DNA of 64,000 nucleotides, taken from Hyphomicrobium sp. CS1GBMeth3. GTDB lineage: Bacteria > Pseudomonadota > Alphaproteobacteria > Rhizobiales > Hyphomicrobiaceae. The stretch spans positions 496,001 to 560,000 of the forward strand of contig NZ_FPHO01000002.1 of the NCBI RefSeq assembly GCF_900117455.1. The letters are read 5' to 3'. Shown one piece after another: positions 52,420-61,484 of the stretch. The position numbers were made by a program, and so were the translations under genes. The stretch's first letter is position 1. Each line of letters opens with the position of its first letter. The notes under the pieces were generated by a model. It saw only the letters and a program-made list of their open reading frames with translations, searched no databases and was not told the origin of the DNA.

Positions 52420-52725
52420 CGGCTTGAGCGGTCCGATCGGCACCGCGGCGGCGCATGACGCCGCTGCGCAGTAGCGGTGCCTTCGTTTTCGGACCGTTGT
52501 TTCCTGCGCGCTGCCCGAATGGCCCCGTCTCAGCAGGAGCGGCGGGGCTCGCGTTTCGGGCTTCCAGTGCGGCGGGATATAGTTACTGTCTGACTGGGAG
52601 GGAGCGGAAACGGGGGGCCTTCCGGCGATCCGCTCTCTGCCCTTCAGACGAAAAACCCGCAACGCTTGGGGTGCAAGGACCAGCGGGGCATCGAAGGGCA
52701 TCTTTCACGGATCGATGGAAGCGAC
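52420..52725. other. 306-bp gap acpP to fabF
   Basis: Apart from the nested inverted repeat at 52429-52496 no further element or gene is recognised; a fabF promoter may lie in the second half. Confidence 0.45.
52429..52496 (+). terminator. nested inverted repeat / terminator after acpP
   Basis: The inner stem GGCACCGC (52439-52446) / GCGGTGCC (52474-52481) is followed by TTCGTTTT. An outer stem CGGTCCGA (52429-52436) / TCGGACCG (52489-52496) encloses it and is followed by TTGTTT. Both stems are 8 bp and perfect. Confidence 0.6.
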
Positions 52726-53997
52726 ATGAAATCCCTGCGCCGCGTCGTTATCACCGGACTTGGACTTGTGACCCCTGTCGGATGCGGGGTCGAGGCATCC
52801 TGGCAAAACCTTCTTGCCGGCAAGAGTGGGGCACGGCGCATCGAGGAGTTCGACGCGTCCGACCTCTCGTGCCAGATCGCGAATTTCGTGCCGCGCGGGG
52901 CGACCGACGAGGGCAAGTTCAATCCAGACGACTGGATGGAGCCCAAGGAGCAGCGCAAGGTCGACGACTTCATCATCTATGCTGTTGCCGCCGCCGACCA
53001 GGCGCTCGCGGACGCCGGCTGGAAGGCCGATACGACGGAGAAGCAGGAAGAGACCGGCGTCATGATCGGCTCCGGCATCGGCGGGCTTTCGGGCATCGCC
53101 GACACCTCGCTCCTGCTCAAGGAGAAGGGGCCGCGGCGCGTTTCGCCGTTCTTCATTCCCGGTCGTCTGATCAATCTCGCGGGTGGCTACGTTTCCATCA
53201 AGCATCAGCTCAAGGGGCCGAACAGCGCCGTCGTCACGGCCTGCTCCACGGGCACGCACGCCATCGGCGATGCGGCGCGCATCGTGGCGCTCGGCGACGC
53301 TGAGGTGATGGTCGCAGGCGGAACGGAAAGCTCCGTTTGCCGTATCGGCATGGCGGGCTTCGTTGCCTGCCGCGCTCTTTCGACGGGCTTCAACGATCGC
53401 CCGACGGAAGCCTCCCGCCCCTATGACAAGGATCGCGATGGCTTCGTCATGGGCGAGGGTGCGGGCGTCGTCGTGCTCGAGAGCTATGAGCATGCGAAGG
53501 CGCGCGGCGCCAAGATCTACGCCGAGGTGATCGGCTACGGCATGTCGGGCGACGCGTATCACATCACGGCGCCGTCCGAGACGGGCGATGGTGCCTTTAG
53601 ATGCATGCGTGCGGCGCTGAAGAGCGCCAGCGCTTCGCCGAGCGACATCGACTACATCAACGCACACGGCACCTCGACGCCCATGGGCGACGAGATCGAG
53701 CTCGGCGCCGTCGAGCGCCTGTTTGGCAACACGCAGGCGAAGCTCTCGATGTCTTCGACCAAGTCGTCGATCGGGCACCTGCTTGGGGCCGCCGGCGCCG
53801 TGGAGGCGGTGTTCTCGATTCTCGCCATCCGCGATCAGGTGGCGCCGGCGACGTTGAACCTCGTCAATCCGTCGGTCGAGACGGCGATCGATCTCGTCCC
53901 GCTCAAGCCACGCAAGCGCGAGATCAATACCGTGCTTTCCAATTCGTTCGGCTTTGGCGGCACCAACGCGTCGCTCGTACTGCGCAAAGTCGCATAA
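52726..53997 (+). CDS. fabF: 3-oxoacyl-ACP synthase II FabF
   Basis: A 423-residue condensing enzyme extending acyl-ACP with malonyl-ACP. Catalytic Cys in VVTACSTGTHAIGD, histidines in INAHGTSTPMGD and SSIGHLLGAAGAVE, and the C-terminal NSFGFGGTNASLVL. It starts MKSLRRVVITGLGLVTPVGC; upstream in-frame codons lack conservation. It is followed by mltG after about 280 bp. Confidence 0.97.
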   Translation: MKSLRRVVITGLGLVTPVGCGVEASWQNLLAGKSGARRIEEFDASDLSCQIANFVPRGATDEGKFNPDDWMEPKEQRKVDDFIIYAVAAADQALADAGWKADTTEKQEETGVMIGSGIGGLSGIADTSLLLKEKGPRRVSPFFIPGRLINLAGGYVSIKHQLKGPNSAVVTACSTGTHAIGDAARIVALGDAEVMVAGGTESSVCRIGMAGFVACRALSTGFNDRPTEASRPYDKDRDGFVMGEGAGVVVLESYEHAKARGAKIYAEVIGYGMSGDAYHITAPSETGDGAFRCMRAALKSASASPSDIDYINAHGTSTPMGDEIELGAVERLFGNTQAKLSMSSTKSSIGHLLGAAGAVEAVFSILAIRDQVAPATLNLVNPSVETAIDLVPLKPRKREINTVLSNSFGFGGTNASLVLRKVA

Positions 53998-54274
53998 ACT
54001 TGCTTCGGCCGGGTGCAATCTGCTCCGGCCTTTGGATGGGGTTGCGAAAGCGCTAGCCAGTCCGCCTCCGACAAAATAGCCTTATCCCAGCGGCGTGGCG
54101 GGGTCATAGTATGGACCCGCCGCTTCATCACTCGGTGCGGCGTTGCCTGGCAGGGGGCAGCGTCAGCCGGGGTTTTGCCACAATCGCTTGATCACGTCGC
54201 CCGCGTGACAGCGGGCGCCTTCGAGCCGCGTCCGGGGACGCGCGGCCGAAGTAATGCGAGACGGGAGCTGGTCG

Positions 54275-55618
54275 ATGACAAGAGTGCGTCGGGATTCGCC
54301 GCCTACGCTGTCGCGGCGCGAGGGCGTCCGGCCGAGGAGCCCTGCCGAGGCACTCGAGCCCGGCCGCGCGCCGCCGCGCCCGCATGGTGTGCGCCAGCGC
54401 CGGGAGTCGCGCGTCATGTCCGGCTTCGCGCGTGTCGTGAGCGGTATTCTGACCGTCCTGCTCGTCACGATGGTTTCGGCCGGTGCGCTGACGCTGCTCG
54501 TGGGCCATCTCTACAACAAGACCGGGCCGCTCGCCGTCACGCAGACCGTCGTCATCCCGAAGGGCACAAGCTCGAACAAGATTGCCGACGAACTCGAAGA
54601 GGAAGGCGTCGTCTCGAGCCGCTGGGCCTTCATGGTCAACTACCTCGTGCAGAGCCGCATGCGCCCCGGCGAGGTGTCGCTCAAGCACGGCGAATACCTG
54701 TTCAAGCCCGGCGTCTCGATCCGCGAGGTGATCGAGATCCTCTCCGATGGCAAGTCGGTTCAGTACAAGGTCACCGTTCCGGAAGGCCTCACGAGCCAGC
54801 AGATCGTCGAGCGGCTCAAGGACGAGGAGAACCTCACCGGAGAGATCACGCAGATTCCGGCGGAAGGCTCGCTTTTGCCGGAGACCTACAGCATCGAGAA
54901 GGGAATGCCGCGCCAGGAACTGATCGAGCGTATGCAACTCAAGCAGTCGCAGATGCTGGCGCGGGCGTGGGAGCGGCGCAGCAAGGAGCTGCCCTTCAGC
55001 ACGCCCGAGGAGGCTGTCGTGCTGGCCTCGATCATCGAGAAGGAAACCGGGCGCGCGGACGAGCGCGAGCGCATTGCCGGCGTGTTCGTGAACCGCCTCC
55101 GCAAGGGGATGCCGCTGCAGTCCGATCCGACGATCCTTTACGGCGTCCATGGCGGCGGCGTGCAGTGGGGAAAGCCGATCCTGCAATCGGAGAAGGACGC
55201 CAAGAACGCGCACAACACCTATCAGATCCGGGGGCTGCCGCCGACGCCGATCTGCAACCCGGGTCGTCCGGCGCTGGAGGCTGCGCTCAATCCTTCAGAG
55301 CATGGAGAGCTGTTCTTCGTGGCTGACGGCACGGGCGGCCACATCTTCTCGGCAACGCTGAAAGAGCACAACGCGGCCGTCGTCAACTGGCGCAAGTACG
55401 AGCGGGAGATGCGCGCGCGCCAAGACGAGAACGCGCCTGAGGGCGGCGCGCAACCTGCGGCCAACCCGGTGACGGAGCTGCCAAATCCGCCGGCCGAGGA
55501 GGATACCGCTGCGAAGGCACAGCCGGTTGCGGCGACCGAATCCGAGGGCGGTTCCGCTGCGGCGGCGACGGCTGCCGCATCGAGCATTCCGCCGCCGGTA
55601 AGGAAACCCAAAAGATAA
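54275..55618 (+). CDS. mltG: endolytic murein transglycosylase MltG
   Basis: A protein of about 447 residues that cuts nascent glycan strands. A cytoplasmic N-terminal extension contains the RSPAEALEPGRAPPRP motif seen in this order, then one transmembrane helix (VVSGILTVLLVTMVSAGALT), a LysM-like domain, and the YceG catalytic domain with the glutamate in VLASIIEKETGRADER and FVNRLRKGMPLQSDPTILYG. An Ala/Pro/Glu-rich tail of about 70 residues follows. GGGAG lies about 8 nt before the ATG at 54275; an ATG at 54254 is in frame. Confidence 0.94.
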   Translation: MTRVRRDSPPTLSRREGVRPRSPAEALEPGRAPPRPHGVRQRRESRVMSGFARVVSGILTVLLVTMVSAGALTLLVGHLYNKTGPLAVTQTVVIPKGTSSNKIADELEEEGVVSSRWAFMVNYLVQSRMRPGEVSLKHGEYLFKPGVSIREVIEILSDGKSVQYKVTVPEGLTSQQIVERLKDEENLTGEITQIPAEGSLLPETYSIEKGMPRQELIERMQLKQSQMLARAWERRSKELPFSTPEEAVVLASIIEKETGRADERERIAGVFVNRLRKGMPLQSDPTILYGVHGGGVQWGKPILQSEKDAKNAHNTYQIRGLPPTPICNPGRPALEAALNPSEHGELFFVADGTGGHIFSATLKEHNAAVVNWRKYEREMRARQDENAPEGGAQPAANPVTELPNPPAEEDTAAKAQPVAATESEGGSAAAATAAASSIPPPVRKPKR

Positions 55619-55712
55619 GGCGCAGGCAGGTCTTGCAGGGGTCGCTGCCGCCGCGTACCTCTGTCGCGCAAACAGAGCTTCCATGCTCCCCAGCCCGACA
55701 GAAGGCCATTTC

Positions 55713-56600
55713 ATGACTCTGCAAAGCATGACCGGGTTCGCCCGCAGCGACGGCGCCCTCGATGGCACCGCGTGGCACTGGGAGCTGCGCAGCGTCAACA
55801 ATCGCGGGCTCGACGTCCGACTGCGTCTGCCGCCCGGCTTCGAGGCTCTGGAGCCCAAGGTGCGCGATCGCATCGCGAAGACCATCTCGCGCGGCAGCGT
55901 CAACGTCAGCCTGAACGTGCAGCGGCGCACACGCTCGGGCGAGGTGCGTCTCAACCAGGCGGCGCTTGACCGCGTGCTTGCCATCGCGACGCGTCTCAGC
56001 ACGGAGATCGGAGCGGAGAAGCCGCGCGTCGAAGCGCTGTTGTCGCTCAAGGGCGTGCTCGATATCGCCGACGATGCCGACGATGAGGAGACGCAGGCGG
56101 CCGAGCATGCTGCCGTGCTGGCAGGGCTCGAGACGGCGCTTTCGGGGCTCACAGAGGCGCGCCGCAACGAGGGCTTGCGTCTCAAGCAGGTTTTGGCCGC
56201 TCAGATCGACGAGATTGCGCGCCTTGCGGGTATCGTCGAAGCGGCGCCGTCGCGGTCTGTGGAGGCCATTCGGGTGCGGCTAGCCGAACAGGTGGCGCGT
56301 CTCGTCGATACGGGGCAGGGGCTCGATCCGGTGCGGCTGCACCAGGAGGCCGTGCTGCTCGCGACGCGCGCGGATGTCGAGGAGGAACTCAAGCGGCTCA
56401 AGGCGCACGTGGAGGCGGCGCGTGCCTTGCTCGCCGAGGAGGGAACTGTCGGGCGCAAGCTCGACTTCCTGGCGCAGGAGTTCAATCGCGAGGCCAACAC
56501 GCTGACGTCCAAGGCCAGCGATCAGGAGATCGCGCGCGCCGGCCTGGCGCTCAAGGTCGTGATCGACCAGCTGCGCGAGCAGGTGCAGAACATCGAATAG
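55713..56600 (+). CDS. yicC: YicC family endoribonuclease
   Basis: A 295-residue YicC-like protein. The N-terminal TLQSMTGFARSDG, the repeated WELRSVNNRGLDVRLRLPPG and the C-terminal GRKLDFLAQEFNREANTLTS, then SKASD, are diagnostic. YicC proteins are RNases involved in small-RNA turnover. GAAGG precedes the ATG. Unlike many relatives no guanylate kinase gene (gmk) follows directly; the next gene is on the other strand. Confidence 0.93.
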   Translation: MTLQSMTGFARSDGALDGTAWHWELRSVNNRGLDVRLRLPPGFEALEPKVRDRIAKTISRGSVNVSLNVQRRTRSGEVRLNQAALDRVLAIATRLSTEIGAEKPRVEALLSLKGVLDIADDADDEETQAAEHAAVLAGLETALSGLTEARRNEGLRLKQVLAAQIDEIARLAGIVEAAPSRSVEAIRVRLAEQVARLVDTGQGLDPVRLHQEAVLLATRADVEEELKRLKAHVEAARALLAEEGTVGRKLDFLAQEFNREANTLTSKASDQEIARAGLALKVVIDQLREQVQNIE

Positions 56601-56611
56601 CTTTGCGGGCG

Positions 56612-57076
56612 TTATTCGGCGATGGGCTCGACGGTGAAAACGGTGCCGTGGGCTCCGGTGATACGCACGCGGGCGCCCTTCGGTGCGTCGGCACCCGAGG
56701 CGGGCCAGAGCGTGTCGCCGACGCGCACGCGGCCGCGGCCGCCCGAGATCGCATCCTCGACCACGACGATGCGTCCGAAATATTGGGCGCTGCGCTGGTT
56801 CAGGTCGCGGTCCTCGCTTTCGACACCTTGTAGGTTGGCGAAGCGGCGGACTGCCAGGACGGTCAAGACGGAGATAGTGGCGAATAGCACGAGTTGCCAC
56901 GGTTGACTCAGGGCCTCGCCGGTTGCGAACACGAGCGCGCCGACGATGACGGCCGAGATGCCGAACCAGGCGAAATAGACGCCGGGAATGATGGTCTCCA
57001 GCACCATCAGGAGCACGCCGAAGATGACCCAGTTCCATGGGCCGAGGCTGTAGAGAAAATCGGTCAGGGTGGTCAT
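56612..57076 (-). CDS. NfeD family membrane protein
   Basis: A 154-residue protein with two or three N-terminal helices (residues 10-85) and a C-terminal OB-fold NfeD domain (YFGRIVVVEDAISGGRGRVR, then DAPKGARVRITGAHGTVFTV). NfeD proteins partner with stomatin-like SPFH proteins; an SPFH gene lies immediately upstream on the same strand (73 bp), so they likely form one membrane-quality-control unit. Confidence 0.9.
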   Translation of the reverse strand: MTTLTDFLYSLGPWNWVIFGVLLMVLETIIPGVYFAWFGISAVIVGALVFATGEALSQPWQLVLFATISVLTVLAVRRFANLQGVESEDRDLNQRSAQYFGRIVVVEDAISGGRGRVRVGDTLWPASGADAPKGARVRITGAHGTVFTVEPIAE

Positions 57077-57149
57077 TGGCGGAGCCTGCTGTTCGAGGGC
57101 CGTCTAAGCCGCCCGAGCGATTATACGGACTCGGGCGGCCGCTGCACAA

Positions 57150-58124
57150 TTAGCCCCGGGACGAGGGAACGCTGCCACCACGGCCCGTCGGCGTGGGCGG
57201 CTGGGATGGCTTGGGCCCGAAGGCCTCGCCCGTGATCTGTGCCAGGCCGGCAAGCGAGCCGATCACCGATGACGCCTCGAGCGGCATCATGATGATCTTT
57301 TGGTTCGGGGCCTTGGCCAACTCCTCGAGCGCCTTCACGTAGTTGTTGGCGACGAAGTAGTTGATCGCCTGCACGTTACCCTTGGCAATGGCGTCGGAGA
57401 CAACTGCGGTCGCCTTGGCTTCTGCCTCGGCCTCGCGCTCGCGGGCCTCAGCATCCCTGTATGCCGCTTCGCGCCGGCCCTCGGCCTCGAGCACCACGGC
57501 CTGCTTTTCGCCTTCGGCCTTCAGGATCGCGGCGGCACGGAGGCCCTCGCTTTCGAGGATCTGTGCGCGCTTCTCTCGCTCGGCCTTCATCTGCCGCGCC
57601 ATAGCGTCGATCAGGTCGCGTGGCGGGGCGATATCCTTGATCTCGATGCGCGTGACCTTGACGCCCCAAGACTCCGTCGCTTGGTCGACGACGGTGAGGA
57701 GCTGGGCGTTGATCTTGTCGCGGTTGGAGAGCAGGTCGTCGAGGTCCATCGAGCCCATGACGGTACGGATGTTGGTCATGGTCAGATTGACGATGGCGTG
57801 CTCGAGGTTGTCGACCTCGTAGGCCGACTTGGCAGCGTTGAGAACCTGGAAGAAGGCGACGCCGTCGACGCGTACCATGGCGTTGTCACGCGTGATGACG
57901 TCCTGGCTCGGGATGTCGATCACCTGCTCCTTGACGTTGACGTGATGGCCGACCCGCTCGACCATGGGAACAAGGAAATGCAAACCCGGCGTTAGCGTGC
58001 GCGTAAAGCGGCCGAAGCTCTCGACCGTGTAGTGATAGCCCTGCGGCACTACCTTGACTGTCGACCACAGCACGGCGGCCGCGAGCACGATCAAGATCAG
58101 CCCGAAGGCCTCGAAGCCCAACAT
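57150..58124 (-). CDS. SPFH/Band 7 (stomatin-like) protein
   Basis: A 324-residue protein anchored by one N-terminal helix (FGLILIVLAAAVLWSTVKVV) followed by a Band 7 domain (VPQGYHYTVESFGRFTRTLT, IDIPSQDVITRDNAMVRVDG). A long charged coiled coil (EREAEAEAKATAVVSDAIAK) and a C-terminal oligomerisation segment follow. Such proteins build membrane microdomains and scaffold proteases or NfeD. AAAGGA lies 9 nt before the ATG. Confidence 0.92.
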   Translation of the reverse strand: MLGFEAFGLILIVLAAAVLWSTVKVVPQGYHYTVESFGRFTRTLTPGLHFLVPMVERVGHHVNVKEQVIDIPSQDVITRDNAMVRVDGVAFFQVLNAAKSAYEVDNLEHAIVNLTMTNIRTVMGSMDLDDLLSNRDKINAQLLTVVDQATESWGVKVTRIEIKDIAPPRDLIDAMARQMKAEREKRAQILESEGLRAAAILKAEGEKQAVVLEAEGRREAAYRDAEAREREAEAEAKATAVVSDAIAKGNVQAINYFVANNYVKALEELAKAPNQKIIMMPLEASSVIGSLAGLAQITGEAFGPKPSQPPTPTGRGGSVPSSRG

Positions 58125-58233
58125 GGATGCGTTTCCTTTCCCGACCGAAATGCGAATTGTCAGAGCACGTCTTTGCTAGCCCGAAACTATGCGCGTTTCA
58201 GGGCGTGGTCAGTGATGACGTAAATCCATGCTT

Positions 58234-58261
58234 ACCCACTGCTCCTTTGGGAACAGTGGGT
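58234..58261 (-). terminator. hairpin between hemH and the SPFH gene
   Basis: ACCCACTG / CAGTGGGT (8-bp perfect stem) plus an inner TCC/GGA pair, located between the hemH stop and the SPFH start. No T run on the minus strand, so termination is uncertain. Confidence 0.4.
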
Positions 58262-58284
58262 TTGAACGACAACTCGACGAGGTG

Positions 58285-59343
58285 TCAGATCCAGCCCGAG
58301 AGCTCGCGGCGCACGACGGCCTCGATAACGTCAACGCCCGCGTCACTGTCATTCAGAGCCGGCAGGTAGGCGAACTTCTCCCCTCCGCCGCCTTCGAAGA
58401 TGTGGCGGTTCTCGCCGTCGAGCTCCTCGAGCGTCTCGAGGCAATCGGCCGAGAAGCCCGGCGCCACGAGTGCGAGGCGCTTCACGCCTTCCGCGGCCAA
58501 GCGCTCCACCGTCTTGTCGGTGTAGGGCTGCAGCCACGGATCGTTGCCGAAGCGCGACTGGAACGTGGTCAGCCAGCGGTCCTCTGGCCAGCCGAGCTTT
58601 TCGCGTAGCAGGCGGGACGTTTTCTGGCACTGGCAGTGGTAAGGGTCTCCCTTGGCGAAGTACTTCTCCGGCATGCCGTGGAAGGTGGCGATGATGCGCT
58701 CGGGCTCGAAATCAAGGGCGTCGAGGCTGCGACGCATCGAGGCCGCCAAGCGGTCGATGTAAACCGGATCGTCGTGGTAGGGCGGCGCAACCCGGACGGC
58801 GGGTTGCCAGCGCATCTTCATGAGGGCGCGGAAGGCATGGTCGGCGGCGGTTGCGGTCGTTGCGGCGGCGTATTGTGGATAGAGCGGCATTAGCAGAATG
58901 CGGTCGCAGCCGGCCTCGAAAAGCGCCTGAATGCGGCTCTCGGTGGTCGGGTTGGCGTAGCGCATGGCCCAATCGACGACCACGTTCGGATGCGCGGCGA
59001 GCCGCTCGGCGAGCTTGTCGGCCTGCGAGCGCGTGATGGTCTTGAGAGGGCCTTCGTCGCGCTCGTTGTTCCAGATCGTTGCGTAATCGCGTCCCTTGCG
59101 GCCCGGCCGCACGGTCAGGATGATCAGGTTCAGGATCGGCCACCATTTCCACTTCGGCTCTTCGATGACGCGCTCGTCCGAGAGGAACTCCTTTAGGTAG
59201 CGGCGCATCGACCAATAGTCGGTACCATCCGGCGTGCCGAGGTTGAGCAGCAGAACGCCCACGCGTCCGTGCTGGACATCGGGATGGGCCTGGGGCCAGT
59301 GGCTGCGGTCGGGCCTCGTGGTTTCGTCTGCTTTGGTCAGCAT
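58285..59343 (-). CDS. hemH: ferrochelatase HemH
   Basis: A 352-residue enzyme inserting Fe2+ into protoporphyrin IX, the last step of heme synthesis. Conserved LLLNLGTPDGTDYWSMRRYL, the catalytic histidine in IIATFHGMPEKYFAKGDPYH and the glutamate in DCLETLEELD are present. A CQC motif follows the catalytic histidine region; some alphaproteobacterial ferrochelatases carry a 2Fe-2S cluster, which would need checking. The start at 59343 (MLTKADETTRPD) is one choice; ATG at 59367 is in frame. Confidence 0.95.
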   Translation of the reverse strand: MLTKADETTRPDRSHWPQAHPDVQHGRVGVLLLNLGTPDGTDYWSMRRYLKEFLSDERVIEEPKWKWWPILNLIILTVRPGRKGRDYATIWNNERDEGPLKTITRSQADKLAERLAAHPNVVVDWAMRYANPTTESRIQALFEAGCDRILLMPLYPQYAAATTATAADHAFRALMKMRWQPAVRVAPPYHDDPVYIDRLAASMRRSLDALDFEPERIIATFHGMPEKYFAKGDPYHCQCQKTSRLLREKLGWPEDRWLTTFQSRFGNDPWLQPYTDKTVERLAAEGVKRLALVAPGFSADCLETLEELDGENRHIFEGGGGEKFAYLPALNDSDAGVDVIEAVVRRELSGWI

Positions 59344-59401
59344 TGTCTCTTTAGCTTCCGATTGCATTCTGGCGCACGTCCTAGCGCATTTTTGTATCTC
59401 C

Positions 59402-60373
59402 TCAACCGCGCTGCTCGACCTGCTCTTGGGGCCGCAGAAGCTCGGCGTCGGGTGCCTCGTCGTGGGCGTCAGCGTGGCGGAGCTTCACCGCACCCTCCCA
59501 TACGGCTGCTATGCGCCGCCCGATCGCTTTCGGCCGCTCAGCGAAAATGATTTCACCGCGTGGTCTTGCAGCTCGTCGCAGGCCGGCTTGGCGGGCGCTA
59601 ATCAGCGTGTCGATCGTTTCCGCGTCGTGAGGAGAGACGACGCCTGCCAGCTCGGCGAGCTTCTGCCGCAGAAGCGCGAGGTCATGATCGTCGCCAAGGA
59701 TCTGTGACAACTCGCGGGTGGCTTCGATATGCGCCTGGAAAAGTGACGGCCAAGCGCGCGAGAAAAGCACGAGATGCCGCCAGAAGGTTTGCACGCACTT
59801 GCGCCATTCGTGGAATGCGTCGTCCGTTTCTACAGCGTAGGCCGCTTCGCCGCAGGCCATGGCTTTTCTGTAGTTGCGGACAAAGCCACGCTCCAGCGTC
59901 GCGAAGCTGTCGGGTTCGAGCTTCAGCTTGCGGAATCTGCGCCGGGCCTGTTCGAGGCCCGCGTCTGCCTCGGTACGGCCGTCATCCGAGTCCTCGCCGT
60001 CGGAAGCACGGGCTCGGACGTTCAGAATCGCAGTCTTGAGGCTGTCTAGCGCCGGCTCGGTTCCGTTGCCAGGCTCCTCGGCTGCGAGCTTCGCCAAGGT
60101 TTGCAGCAGCACGTGGTCGTCGCGGGCGGAGGCCAGGGAGGCGGCTATCGAGCGGAACGCGGTGTTCTCGTTGCGGAAGACCTCATCTCCCAGGCCCTCG
60201 CGCCCCAGGCGCAACAGGGCGCGGATGCGCTTGATGGCTTTCCGGGCCTCGTGGATCTCCGTGGCGGGATCGGTCGCGGAGGCGAGCTGACGACGTGCGC
60301 GGTCGATCTGCTCAACCCCGATGCGGCGGAAGCCTTTTGCTATCGGTTCGTCGATCTTCAATCGAAAAGCCAT
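59402..60373 (-). CDS. CHAD-domain protein
   Basis: A 323-residue helical protein of the CHAD family (conserved histidine alpha-helical domain, polyphosphate-binding). EIHEARKAIKRIRALLRLGR near residue 40, DDAFHEWRKCVQTFWRHLVL near 200 and ILGDDHDLALLRQKLAELAG carry the conserved His, Arg and Lys residues. No CYTH triphosphate-tunnel domain is fused. The start is uncertain: the ATG at 60373 fits the family (MAFRLKIDEPI) but has a weak ribosome-binding site. Confidence 0.88.
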   Translation of the reverse strand: MAFRLKIDEPIAKGFRRIGVEQIDRARRQLASATDPATEIHEARKAIKRIRALLRLGREGLGDEVFRNENTAFRSIAASLASARDDHVLLQTLAKLAAEEPGNGTEPALDSLKTAILNVRARASDGEDSDDGRTEADAGLEQARRRFRKLKLEPDSFATLERGFVRNYRKAMACGEAAYAVETDDAFHEWRKCVQTFWRHLVLFSRAWPSLFQAHIEATRELSQILGDDHDLALLRQKLAELAGVVSPHDAETIDTLISARQAGLRRAARPRGEIIFAERPKAIGRRIAAVWEGAVKLRHADAHDEAPDAELLRPQEQVEQRG

Positions 60374-60480
60374 GGGGAGGAATCCGCTCGCTCCGGCAAG
60401 TCTCGTTGCGGCGGGCATTATATCGGGTCTCTTCGCGTTATTTCTACCTGCGACGGACCTGCGCAGGCGCGCTGTTATGC

Positions 60481-61362
60481 TCAGCCGCCGAGTTGGATCA
60501 CGGAGATACAACCCTCTGGTGAATCAGAAGGATTTTTTCGAGTGGGTGAATCGGTCCAGGGGATATCGGATTCGACCGTGTAGATGCACGATGCGCCGGG
60601 AGGCCGATCGTCGTCCGTAGATACGTGGGCGGAGGCTTCGCGCATCACGCGTCCGCCGACGAGCGTCGGCTCGTCGCTCGCGAGCCGCTCCCGGCGCCAA
60701 GCTTCGAGCGTCGTGCGGGCAGGGCAGATGCCTCCGCCGGCGCCGCACGAAGCAGGAAGCGCGAGCGAGACGAGCCACAGCGTGCGTCCGATGGGATCGA
60801 TGAGGCGGACGGCTGTCGCGGCGGATTCGGGATCGCTCGCTGAGCGCTCGATGCCGGGCTTATCGAGGCTGAGGCTCAGTGCGCGCGCCGTGATGCGCAA
60901 GTCGGATCGTGCCTTGACGGCGATAGCCGTCGTGGGCGGCATATCCGAGCGCACGGTGCGGAATCCGACGGGGTCCGTGGGTGACAGCAGCCGGCGCGAC
61001 ACGATCAGCCGCCATGTCCGCGGTGGAAAGAGGCGGCGCAGCCGCGCGTCCGCCTTGACGCCCTGGATCAGCACGGCGTCGACGTCGGCCAGGGGAGCTA
61101 AGCTTTCGCTGTTGATCTTGACCGTGGGCTCGCTCGTGCGCTCGGAGCCGAAGGTCGTGCGCCAGGCGGGCTCGCGGGGCGCTCGTGGCGGAGGCGGCGC
61201 GAGGCCCGGTATTTCCGCGAAGTCGACGATGCCGATGGTGAGTGCGGGTTTTGTGGCTGGGGCGGCGGCCATCTCGGCCGCAGCGGGGGCTGGCGCCGCC
61301 AGGATCATCAGCGACGCGGCGCCAGGGAAACGGGCCCGTGTGGCTCTCAGCATTGCGGACAT
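60481..61362 (-). CDS. hypothetical exported protein (293 aa)
   Basis: A signal-like N-terminus (RFPGAASLMILAAPAPAAAE) is followed by a domain with the segment SLAPLADVDAVLIQGVKADA and RTWRLIVSRRLL, which recalls the core strands of endonuclease/exonuclease/phosphatase folds, but the usual catalytic Glu, Asp and His motifs are not evident. Two cysteines in CGAGGGICPA and one in ASCIYTVES could pair. GAGGAGG precedes the ATG at 61362. Function unknown. Confidence 0.65.
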   Translation of the reverse strand: MSAMLRATRARFPGAASLMILAAPAPAAAEMAAAPATKPALTIGIVDFAEIPGLAPPPPRAPREPAWRTTFGSERTSEPTVKINSESLAPLADVDAVLIQGVKADARLRRLFPPRTWRLIVSRRLLSPTDPVGFRTVRSDMPPTTAIAVKARSDLRITARALSLSLDKPGIERSASDPESAATAVRLIDPIGRTLWLVSLALPASCGAGGGICPARTTLEAWRRERLASDEPTLVGGRVMREASAHVSTDDDRPPGASCIYTVESDIPWTDSPTRKNPSDSPEGCISVIQLGG

Positions 61363-61484
61363 CGGTCCTCCTCGCCGCCGAAGCCCACTCTAGACGTCGG
61401 CCTTCGCAGGCAGGCGCTACATTTGGTCGGATTTTCCGGCTATCCTCCGGCGAGTCCCCCCGACAGGCAAGGTTTTCGAGGTCC

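Noticed and set aside
52705-54018. 437-codon minus-strand frame opposite fabF
   Set aside because: fabF motifs (Cys, two His) are intact on the plus strand; the minus frame is shadow.
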